From Methylobacterium aerolatum (GTDB taxonomy: Bacteria > Pseudomonadota > Alphaproteobacteria > Rhizobiales > Beijerinckiaceae): a stretch of DNA of 60,378 nt. Shown one piece after another: positions 16,355 through 23,728 of the stretch (the first letter of the stretch is position 1; each line of letters begins with the position of its first letter). The stretch lies in the NCBI RefSeq assembly GCF_022179085.1, contig NZ_BPQE01000036.1:1-60378 (forward strand). Direction: 5' to 3'. The notes below the pieces were generated by a model. That model saw only the letters and a list, made by a program, of their open reading frames with translations, had not been told where the DNA came from and ran no database searches. The position numbers and the translations under genes were made by a program.

Positions 16355-18561
16355 GCGCGGACGCTGCATCCACCGCGGCCGTCCCGCGCCGGGTCATCGG
16401 GCCGTACGACCGGGTCGTCATGGCCGGCGTCGAGTACCGCGGCGGCGGCAGCGACGAGGTCGGGCACACGCTCGTCCGCACGGACGCAAGCGAGGCCGCA
16501 GAGGGGTTCACGCACGAGGCCTACCATCGCGCCCGCGGGGTCCCGGGTTTCCGGTACGACCGGGGCTACTACGAGCCCGGCAAGGTGAAGGCCCGCCATC
16601 TCGCCGGCGTCGCGAGCCTGACGCACCTGGCGCCCTGGGAGAGGTCGCAGATCCTGTGGCGCCTGGAGTGGGTCCGGGCGGCGATGCGGGACGCGGACGC
16701 CGGCGAAGGGTCCCGCTCCGACGAGGGTCTGCGCGCCGTGGTCAGGCGGCATCGGGTGCGCATCGCCGGGCTGGACTGTGCGCGCCTTGGCAGCGAGGCC
16801 GGGTCCGCGCGCAACGCGCCGCGGCGCGCCACCGCCGCGGCGCGGTCCAAGGCGAGGGCGGGGCGCGTGCTGATGATCAGGCAGCCCCCCGCACCGAAGG
16901 CCCTGCGGACGTGGATCAAGAGGTTCGAGGAAGGGGGGTGCGATCCCCTCGCCCTGCGCAAGCGGACCTACCGGTCCGGCTACCGCCGCGCGCATTTCGA
17001 CCCTGAGGTGCACCTCGCCCTCCAGGTCGTCGCCTGCCGCTACGCGACCCGGACGCGGCCGAAGATCCGTCGGCTCCACGAGGATCTGCTGATCGCGGTC
17101 GCCGCCATCAACGAGCGCCGGCAGGGCGAGGGCCGGCCGCCTGTCGCCTGTCCCTCCCTCAAGGCTCTGTCCAAGGTCATCGCCGGCCTGAGTAAATTCG
17201 AGGTTTATGCCGGCCGGCACGGCTTGGAGGCGGCCCGCCGCCGCTTCCAGGTGGTTTCCTACGGGCCGGACGTGAGCAGACCCTTCGAGCGCATCGAGAT
17301 CGATGAGTGGACCGTGGACTTGCAGAAGCTCGCGGTCGAGAGCGGGGTCTGGGAGCACATGGCCCCGCAGATGCGCGAGAAGGTGACGCGCGTCCGCTAC
17401 GCGCTGTGCGCGGCGCTCGACGGGGCGAGCCGATGCTACGTGGGCCTGAGCCTGCGTCCCACCGCTTGCGTCGAGAATGCGATGCAGGCCTTGCACATGG
17501 CGTGCGTCGACAAGACCCCCTACGCCCGTGCCGTCGGGGCGGCGACGCCGTGGGACATGTATGGCGGCCTGGAGATGGTCGTCACGGACACGGGCGCGAG
17601 TTTCGTCGACGAGAACTTCCAATCGGGCGTGCTCGCCCTCGGCGGCGAGCCGTACATGCCCCCGACGGGGCTGCCGCACCTGCGCGGGATGATCGAGCGC
17701 GGTTTCGGCAGCCTGCGCACGCGCCTGGCCGGAAGGTTTACGGGACAGACTCACGAGCACGTGGTGGCGAAGGGCAACTACGACCCGCTCACCGACGCCA
17801 GCCTGACCGTCGGGGAGTGGGCGGAGGTCATGGTCCGGCACGCAGTGGATCACTACCACAACTGGCCGCACGAGGCGCTCGGCGGCGACACGCCCAGGAA
17901 CAGGTGGGTGGAACTCAACCGCACCGTTGGCACGACGGATGCGGCCGACCGCCACACGCTGCGCGAGGTCTTCGGCATCCGCCTGCGCCGGACAGTCGGC
18001 GGCCACGGCGTGCGGGTGATGGGCCTGCGCTACAACGCGGAACGGCTGCAGACGTTCTTCCGCGCCGCCGGCCCGGTAGAGGTGGACGTGCGCGTCGATC
18101 CGCTGGACCTCGGCTACGTCAGCGCCTTCATCGAAGGTGGCTGGCTGACCCTGCGTTGCCACCGGGAGGCTTTCGACGGGGTCGCCGTCGACGCGTGGCT
18201 GCGGGCCTCCGAGGACCTGCGCCGCCGCTATGCCGACCTGGCGCGCGTGTCACTGCCGGTCGCCCTGGCGGCGATCCGCGACATCCAGGCGATCAGCGAC
18301 GCGGCCGTGGTGCGGGCGGGCATCGCCGCCCTGGCGCCGACGTCCGAGGCGCTCGACCGGCTGGACCGGCAGATGGGCATCGCCTTCGAGCTTCCGCCCG
18401 ACCCTGTCGCCGAGGTCGGCGCCGATGCCGGCCCCGGTGACCCTTTGCTCGGCGGCTTTGCGACCGGTGGCCCCGTCGGCGATCCGGATGTGCCCCCCGG
18501 GCCGCCGGACCGACCCACCCCGCCGCCGCCGCGCAGGCGCTTCAGGATGAGCGACAAATGA
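16351..18561 (+). CDS. tnsB: TnsB-like DDE transposase
   Basis: A 736-residue Mu/TnsB-family integrase that joins transposon 3' ends to target DNA. N-terminal DNA-binding modules (about 15-300) precede the RNase H-fold domain with the catalytic triad D318 (ERIEIDEW), D413 (MVVTDTGASF) and E449 (LRGMIERGF); the last two are 36 residues apart, as expected. A beta-barrel and a Pro-rich tail (PPGPPDRPTPPPPRRRF) follow; in Tn7 the TnsB tail contacts TnsC. The ATGA overlap couples it to tnsC. The first 300 residues are paralogous to the stand-alone protein upstream of tnsA. Confidence 0.92.
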   Translation: MSADAASTAAVPRRVIGPYDRVVMAGVEYRGGGSDEVGHTLVRTDASEAAEGFTHEAYHRARGVPGFRYDRGYYEPGKVKARHLAGVASLTHLAPWERSQILWRLEWVRAAMRDADAGEGSRSDEGLRAVVRRHRVRIAGLDCARLGSEAGSARNAPRRATAAARSKARAGRVLMIRQPPAPKALRTWIKRFEEGGCDPLALRKRTYRSGYRRAHFDPEVHLALQVVACRYATRTRPKIRRLHEDLLIAVAAINERRQGEGRPPVACPSLKALSKVIAGLSKFEVYAGRHGLEAARRRFQVVSYGPDVSRPFERIEIDEWTVDLQKLAVESGVWEHMAPQMREKVTRVRYALCAALDGASRCYVGLSLRPTACVENAMQALHMACVDKTPYARAVGAATPWDMYGGLEMVVTDTGASFVDENFQSGVLALGGEPYMPPTGLPHLRGMIERGFGSLRTRLAGRFTGQTHEHVVAKGNYDPLTDASLTVGEWAEVMVRHAVDHYHNWPHEALGGDTPRNRWVELNRTVGTTDAADRHTLREVFGIRLRRTVGGHGVRVMGLRYNAERLQTFFRAAGPVEVDVRVDPLDLGYVSAFIEGGWLTLRCHREAFDGVAVDAWLRASEDLRRRYADLARVSLPVALAAIRDIQAISDAAVVRAGIAALAPTSEALDRLDRQMGIAFELPPDPVAEVGADAGPGDPLLGGFATGGPVGDPDVPPGPPDRPTPPPPRRRFRMSDK

Positions 18562-19712
18562 CGGGACATCCGGGCGACGAGGCCTTGGCGTGGCTCGCCT
18601 CCACCCTGGATCCGGACGAGATCGCCCGCCTCCGGGCCGTCGAGCGCGCGAAGGCGTGCTTTCTGGAGACGGACCGCGACGAGGACGTCGCGAAGAAGCT
18701 GCGCTGGCTGCTCCGCAACCTGCTGATGCGGGCCGACCCGTCGCTGCCGCTCGGCCCGGGCAACAGGCGCGAGGCTCGCTGCGTCGTCGTGGTCGGGGAA
18801 TCCGGGGCGGGGAAGACGCGGCTGCTGCGGCGAACCTTCCATGCCCACCCCGCCTTCCCGGGCTACGGCATCGAAGGGTCTGGCTGCACATTGGTGTCGG
18901 TCGACGTGCCGTCGCCATGCACCCTGCTGCAACTTGGCCGGCGGACCCTCGCGGCACTGGGCTATCCGCTTCAGAGGGAGATGAAGGAGCATCTCATCTG
19001 GGAACGGGTCCGGCTCAAGCTGAGGACGACCGGTACCGTCGTGCTGCACTTCGACGAGGTTCACAATCTCCTCGACGCCGCCAACAGCGATGACGTCTGC
19101 CGGATCCGGAAGACGCTGAAGGCATTGCTGGTCGACCCCGCCTGGCCGGTCGGCTTGATCGTGTCGGGTCTCCCTGGGATCGCCGAATTCCTGGAGACGC
19201 TGTCGCTCCACGCCCTCGATGACGATGGCAACGTGGTTCCGCTGGACCCGCCACCGGCCGACCGCGAGACCGAGTTGCGGCGGCGGTGCAGGGTCGTCGA
19301 GCTCACCGCCCTGGTGGTGCCCGCGGATCTCGAAATGATTACCATGGCGGTCGGGGACATTGCTAAGGCTGCGGGATTAGAGCTCCATCCGTCCTTCGGC
19401 AATGACGTGGCGTCGCGCCTGGCGCACGCCGCCCTTTACCAGCTCGGGACCGCCTTGGAACTCGCGGCGGAGGCGGTCGAGGCCGCCCTGGAGCCCGTCG
19501 ACGACGAGGATGAGGGGATCCTGCAGGACGGCATGGTGGCCCGCGCGGCCTTCGCCGCCGCCTACCGGGAGCGCACCGCATGCGGCCCGGACGCCAACCC
19601 GTTCCTCGCGGCCGAATGGTGGCGCCTCGACTGCAAGAAGGTCCTGCGCACGAAGAACGAGCCCGACGCCCTGCCGCGTCTCCCCAGGAAACCAGCGAAC
19701 AGGAAGCGATAG
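18558..19712 (+). CDS. tnsC: TnsC/TniB-like AAA+ transposition regulator
   Basis: A 384-residue AAA ATPase of the TnsC/TniB family, which assembles on target DNA and links the target selector (TniQ) to the transposase. Walker A is VVVVGESGAGKTRLLRR (80-87) and Walker B VVLHFDEVHNL (D166, E167). The region LLVDPAWPVGLIVSGLPGIAEFL is typical of TniB. Its stop lies eight bases before the tniQ ATG, with the Shine-Dalgarno of tniQ directly on the stop codon. Confidence 0.9.
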   Translation: MTGHPGDEALAWLASTLDPDEIARLRAVERAKACFLETDRDEDVAKKLRWLLRNLLMRADPSLPLGPGNRREARCVVVVGESGAGKTRLLRRTFHAHPAFPGYGIEGSGCTLVSVDVPSPCTLLQLGRRTLAALGYPLQREMKEHLIWERVRLKLRTTGTVVLHFDEVHNLLDAANSDDVCRIRKTLKALLVDPAWPVGLIVSGLPGIAEFLETLSLHALDDDGNVVPLDPPPADRETELRRRCRVVELTALVVPADLEMITMAVGDIAKAAGLELHPSFGNDVASRLAHAALYQLGTALELAAEAVEAALEPVDDEDEGILQDGMVARAAFAAAYRERTACGPDANPFLAAEWWRLDCKKVLRTKNEPDALPRLPRKPANRKR

Positions 19713-19720
19713 GAGGCCGC

Positions 19721-21553
19721 ATGCCCGGACTGTACCCGTTTTATCCGCTGGCCCCGGGTGAGACGCCGCCCAGCTACGTGTCAGCGCTGGCCCCGTTCCA
19801 CGGGGCTGCGACGGCCCGAGAGTTCTGCCTCGACATGGGCTTGTCGTTCCAGGGCATCGTGGATGGGGAGGAGGCGGAGTTGCATACCTTGGCGGACCTC
19901 GCCGGCGTGCCTTTCGCCGAACTGGCTGCCGGGGCATTCCGGCGCGGCGAAAGTGTATTCACCCTCGCAGGGCAGCGCCTCGCCCCGACCGCGCTGGTGC
20001 GCTCCGGCTTGCGCGTCTGCCCCGCCTGCGTGTTGGCGGACCGGGCGGCGCCCGTTCGGCCAGGTCTCGGCGCGGTGTACGGCCGGGCGCGCTGGCAACT
20101 CGAACCGCTGAGGAGGTGCCCTTGCCACGGCACGGCCGTCGTCAACGCGGCATCCGCCCGGCCCCACCTCGCGCACGATTTCGCCCTCCTCGCTTCCGGA
20201 GAGCTCGACCGTATTCGGCGCCTCGCCGAGGAGACGGAGACCCTCGCGGGGTCGGGCCTTGAAGACTACCTTGACGCGCGCCTTGCCGGGGCCCCTGCGC
20301 GCCTGGGGTGGTTGGACGGGCTCGCCTGGCATGCGGCGGCTCGGACGGCCGAGATGATCGGCGTCGTCATGCTTTTCGGCCGCAAGGCGCGCCCGCGCCT
20401 GCTGACGGATGCCGATTGGCATCGAGCCGGAGCCGCAGGCTTCGAGGTCGCGAGCGGTGGCGAGGCAGCCATCCTAGCGTTCCTGGGGGACTTGCGGCGC
20501 GAATACTCGTCGGCCTCCAGCGGCAACGAGGGGGTCCAGGCGACCTACGGGGTCTTTCACCTCTGGCTCGCCGCCAGGCACTCGCATCCCGACCTCGACC
20601 CCGTGCGGGACCTGGTGTTCCGCCACGTGCAGGCCACGTTCCCCGTCGGGCCGGATGACACACTCTTCGGGCGTGCATTCCCGGTGCGCCGCCTGCATTC
20701 CATACGTACGGCGTCCCTAATGACCGGCACGCATCCCAAGAGGCTGCGCAAGGTCCTCGCGGCCGCGAACTTGCTCCCTCAGGGCCACGAGGGACTCCTA
20801 GACCACCACGTCCTATTCGACGCCGAGACCGCCGAGCCGACGCTGACCGGCGCGACGGACACCATCTCGTTGGCCGCGGCGGCGAAGCTACTCGGCGTCG
20901 GGATGTCCACAGCGCACGCCCTGGTGGATGCGGGCCTGATCGCCCGTTCCATCAGGGCGGACGGGACCGCCCGCGGCATCGGCATGAACGGCATCCCCCG
21001 CCGGGCCGTCGACGGCTTCCTGAAAAGTCTCGCCGAGAACGCCATCCGGTTGGACACGATGCCGACCAACGCTCGAACCATCCGAGGTGCCGCCCGGGCG
21101 ACCTGCCGTAGCACCGTCGCGATCGCAGCGCTGATCAGGGGGCACAAACTGTCCTGGGTGGGGAGGCTCGACGGGAAGGGATTGGAGGCTTTCGCCGTCG
21201 ACATCGGCGAGGTCCGGTCGCTCCTGCGGGAGCCGGAGATGCCAGGCTTATCATCGAGCCAGGTCGTAACGGCCCTCCGCACCAGTCATACGGTCATGAA
21301 GGCGCTGCTCGACAACGGAATTCTGCCGGTGCAACGTGTCTTGAATCCGACAACACACGCTATGATCGATATCGTACCGCATGAAACGTTAGACTATTTC
21401 AAGAAAGAATACATTTCTCTTCAAGAGATTGCCGGTTTTGGACAAGGCGGTTTAGCAAAGGTCGCGGCGGATCTACGTAGCCGCGGCATACTACCCGCCT
21501 TCGACCCCTCCATCGTGAAAGCAAGCTTCTTCCGACGAAGCGATTTATTATAA
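19721..21553 (+). CDS. tniQ: TniQ/TnsD-like target-site selector
   Basis: A 610-residue TniQ-family protein. The N-terminal TniQ domain starts with PFYPLAPGETPPSYVSALA and contains the zinc-binding pattern CPAC (C100, C103) and CPCH (C133, H136) after WQLEPLRR. The long C-terminal half is expected to bind a specific attachment site, as in TnsD; a helix-turn-helix-like stretch (DTISLAAAAKLLGVGMSTAHALVDAGLI) is visible. The start is fixed by AGGAGG. The last 250 bp are distinctly lower in GC than the rest, as is common near transposon ends. There is no evidence of a CRISPR partner. Confidence 0.88.
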   Translation: MPGLYPFYPLAPGETPPSYVSALAPFHGAATAREFCLDMGLSFQGIVDGEEAELHTLADLAGVPFAELAAGAFRRGESVFTLAGQRLAPTALVRSGLRVCPACVLADRAAPVRPGLGAVYGRARWQLEPLRRCPCHGTAVVNAASARPHLAHDFALLASGELDRIRRLAEETETLAGSGLEDYLDARLAGAPARLGWLDGLAWHAAARTAEMIGVVMLFGRKARPRLLTDADWHRAGAAGFEVASGGEAAILAFLGDLRREYSSASSGNEGVQATYGVFHLWLAARHSHPDLDPVRDLVFRHVQATFPVGPDDTLFGRAFPVRRLHSIRTASLMTGTHPKRLRKVLAAANLLPQGHEGLLDHHVLFDAETAEPTLTGATDTISLAAAAKLLGVGMSTAHALVDAGLIARSIRADGTARGIGMNGIPRRAVDGFLKSLAENAIRLDTMPTNARTIRGAARATCRSTVAIAALIRGHKLSWVGRLDGKGLEAFAVDIGEVRSLLREPEMPGLSSSQVVTALRTSHTVMKALLDNGILPVQRVLNPTTHAMIDIVPHETLDYFKKEYISLQEIAGFGQGGLAKVAADLRSRGILPAFDPSIVKASFFRRSDLL

Positions 21554-21573
21554 TATTTGCAGTTTGTCCCACG

Positions 21574-21604
21574 AACCTCGCTCGAAAGGGCGAGGTTTTT
21601 TATT
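21574..21604 (+). terminator. Rho-independent terminator of the tns operon
   Basis: AACCTCGC and GCGAGGTT form a perfect 8-bp stem with an 8-nt loop, followed by TTTTATT, about 20 bp after the tniQ stop. Confidence 0.85.
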
Positions 21605-21618
21605 GGGCGCAGGACCAA

Positions 21619-21696
21619 CTTTGCGGTCAATCGTGCATGTCGACTGCGGGCTTATGCGCGGATAATTTGACTAGGATACTTTGGTTTTGCGGTCAG
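21619..21696 (+). repeat. Candidate TnsB-binding repeats at the tniQ-side transposon end
   Basis: CTTTGCGGTCAA (21619) and TTTTGCGGTCAG (21685) lie 66 bp apart in the same orientation, equal to three 22-bp steps. A weaker TGCGG-C copy sits about one step after the first. Tandem sites of about 20-22 bp are the usual layout of Tn7-like ends. The element may terminate at the ACA of 21712-21714, which reads TGT outward-in on the minus strand. Confidence 0.45.
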
Positions 21697-21715
21697 ATTT
21701 AGGTTCCCGCCACAC

Positions 21716-21749
21716 CGGGAGGCGGCCGGGTTCGCTCGGCCGCCTCCCG
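21716..21749. terminator. 13-bp perfect hairpin between transposon and hydrolase gene
   Basis: CGGGAGGCGGCCG and its exact complement enclose an 8-nt loop. It lies downstream of the minus-strand operon that ends at 21968 and could be its terminator, but lacks a T-run. It begins one base after the suspected transposon terminus. The remaining bases up to 21967 hold nothing recognised. Confidence 0.5.
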
Positions 21750-21967
21750 ATGTTGTCGAGCGGCCTACGCTCGCCGCCAGAAATTTGCGCCGTCGGGGCG
21801 TGTTTGGGCGAAGCCGTCCCGGGGTGCGCACCGGTCGTAGAAGTCCCTGGGTCGCCCCGGCTCGCGCGCGGGGACGCTCCATGGGTCAATCGCCGGATAT
21901 CGCTCGATGCGATCCGCTGCGGCTCCCGCCCGGACCGCTTCTCAGTGCCCGCACTCGGCGGCGATGT

Positions 21968-23725
21968 TCAGTCGGCCGCGCGCGTCCGCCGGTAGGCCGG
22001 CGTGCCCGCCGACGCCTCGGTAAGGACGCCGGTCAGGATCTCCCTCAGCCGGTCCTGCGCGCCCTCGGTGCTCAGGTTGTGGTCCGTGTCCTCGAGGAGG
22101 ACGACCGGGTGGCCGAGGCGGCGGGCCTGAAGGTCCGGGCCGCGGCCGAGATGGGTCACGACCTCCCCGATCCCTGATTCGCCCTCGCTGAAGACCAGCA
22201 CGAGCTTGGCGCCGCGCTTGCGGATAGCGGCCACGCGACCCGCGACCGATGTGGCCGACGGGAACGGTCGCAGGAGCTTCAAGGCGGCACCGCGCAGGCG
22301 CCCCAAGGCCATTCCCGCAAGTCGCGACAGGATCGCCCCGACCCGGACCTCGCCGCGCAGGACGCGCTTCCAGGCATCTGGCTGGCGCATCAGCGAGCCG
22401 TAGCTCGCGGCGCTGCGGAATTTCGGCTTCAGGGCCGTGGCGAGGTCGGCCTTCGGGTCCCAGTCGAAGCAATACAGGTTCACGAGGATGCCCGCCCGCA
22501 CCCGCGCGTCCCGGCACAGGACGTGGAAACCGAGATAGGCGCCGCTGCAGGTTCCCGTCAGCACGACGCCGCTGCCCGTATCGAGACGGTCGAGGGCGGC
22601 GGTGATCTCATCGACGGCGTCGAGGACGTAGAGGGGCGGAGCGCCGTCGGCCCGGTCATGGCCGTCGCCTACGCCGCGCAGGTCCATGCGCAAGGAGCGC
22701 ACGCCCCGGCCCGCCAGGGCGCGGGCGAGGTCGCTGGTCTGTCGTCCGTAGCCGGAGCGCGGGTTCACCCCCGAATTGACGAAGAGCAGCGCCGGCGTGT
22801 CGGGCGCGGGTGCGTGGGGCGTGCAGACGATCCCGACATTGCCGCCGAAGCGGATCACCTCCTCGCTCCATTGCGGCGTTGCGATGGGCATCGGGGCCGG
22901 AGGCAGGCCCGGCGCCCGGTCGGCGACGGGGCACGCCTCGTCTTCCGCGACGAAGGCGAGGACCTGCGCGAACACCTCGTCCGGCGTCACCGAGATCAGG
23001 GCGTTGGAGAGGAAGGGCGCGAGGCCCGGGAAGGCGCCCGTCGTCACGGCGGACCCGCCATCCCGCAGGCGCCCGGCGAGTCCGGCCGGATCCGGGCCCA
23101 GCAGCAGGATCCGGGGAACCGGGGCCGGGGGGACTTTCGTCAGGTCCAGGCGTCCAAGGCTGGCGAGGAGGGCGGCGGGGGGGCGGAAGCCGCCGAAGAC
23201 CGGTGCGGCCGGGTCCTGCGGGAACGGCCGGCCGTCGGGCAACTGGTCGATGGTCTTCGTCCGCATCGTCATCTCGCGCAGGTAGGCGCGGCCCGAGGCG
23301 AAGGGGGCGAGCATCACGAGGCGGTCGATTCCCTCCTGCTCGGCGGCGAGCGCCGCGAAGGTCGCGCCGAGGCGCAGGCCCACCAGCACGATCTCCTCGG
23401 CCCCCGCCACCTCGCGCAGGAAGCGCACGGCCCGGCGGATCGCGGCGATGTGGGTCTCGACCCCGGCGCCCTCGGGGTCGGCGGAATCCCCCTCCCCCGG
23501 ATAGTCGAAGCGCAGGGTGGGATGGCCGGCGGCGGTGAGGTCGGCGGCGAGCCGCCGCCAGCCGCGATAGGCGGAAATCTGCTCGTAGCCCAGCGTCCCG
23601 CACAGGACGACGCCGCGCCGCGACACGCCGGGGCCGTACCATCCGAACAGGCCATCGACGGCCACGGGTTCGGCGGGCATCGTGATTGCCCCGTCGAGGG
23701 CGGCGTTGCTCACGGCCAGCGTCAT
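21968..23725 (-). CDS. Tandem alpha/beta-hydrolase protein
   Basis: A 585-residue protein with two alpha/beta-hydrolase folds. The first (about 25-260) resembles exosortase-A-associated hydrolases, with LRFDYPGEGDS and a nucleophile elbow VGLRLGAT that lacks the usual Ser. The second (about 290-570) has LRMDLRGVGDG, an elbow TGTCSGAYLG and a possible catalytic His in LEDTDHNLS. The real nucleophile is unclear. It is the last gene of the carrier-protein operon, three bases after the GH2 gene, and may release or trim a product of that pathway. Confidence 0.65.
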   Translation of the reverse strand: MTLAVSNAALDGAITMPAEPVAVDGLFGWYGPGVSRRGVVLCGTLGYEQISAYRGWRRLAADLTAAGHPTLRFDYPGEGDSADPEGAGVETHIAAIRRAVRFLREVAGAEEIVLVGLRLGATFAALAAEQEGIDRLVMLAPFASGRAYLREMTMRTKTIDQLPDGRPFPQDPAAPVFGGFRPPAALLASLGRLDLTKVPPAPVPRILLLGPDPAGLAGRLRDGGSAVTTGAFPGLAPFLSNALISVTPDEVFAQVLAFVAEDEACPVADRAPGLPPAPMPIATPQWSEEVIRFGGNVGIVCTPHAPAPDTPALLFVNSGVNPRSGYGRQTSDLARALAGRGVRSLRMDLRGVGDGHDRADGAPPLYVLDAVDEITAALDRLDTGSGVVLTGTCSGAYLGFHVLCRDARVRAGILVNLYCFDWDPKADLATALKPKFRSAASYGSLMRQPDAWKRVLRGEVRVGAILSRLAGMALGRLRGAALKLLRPFPSATSVAGRVAAIRKRGAKLVLVFSEGESGIGEVVTHLGRGPDLQARRLGHPVVLLEDTDHNLSTEGAQDRLREILTGVLTEASAGTPAYRRTRAAD

Positions 23726-23728
23726 CGC

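Larger units (their letters stand above)
14435..21714. mobile_element. Core of a Tn7-like transposon (orphan TnsB-N, tnsA, tnsB, tnsC, tniQ)
   Basis: Five plus-strand genes encode a full heteromeric Tn7-type transposase set. The right limit given is a guess based on an ACA (5'-TGT on the other strand) that follows the repeats after tniQ. The left limit is only the end of the preceding gene. If the minus-strand block is cargo, the element reaches to about 2-3 kb, but I could not find a matching terminus. No Cas genes or CRISPR array are present, so this is not an RNA-guided type. Confidence 0.55.

Noticed and set aside
16300-18162. Minus-strand 620-codon frame opposite tnsB
   Set aside because: Antisense shadow of tnsB; no family features.
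14435-21714. CRISPR-associated transposon
   Set aside because: No Cas genes, direct-repeat array or short TniQ typical of CAST were seen; TniQ is long with a TnsD-like C-terminus.
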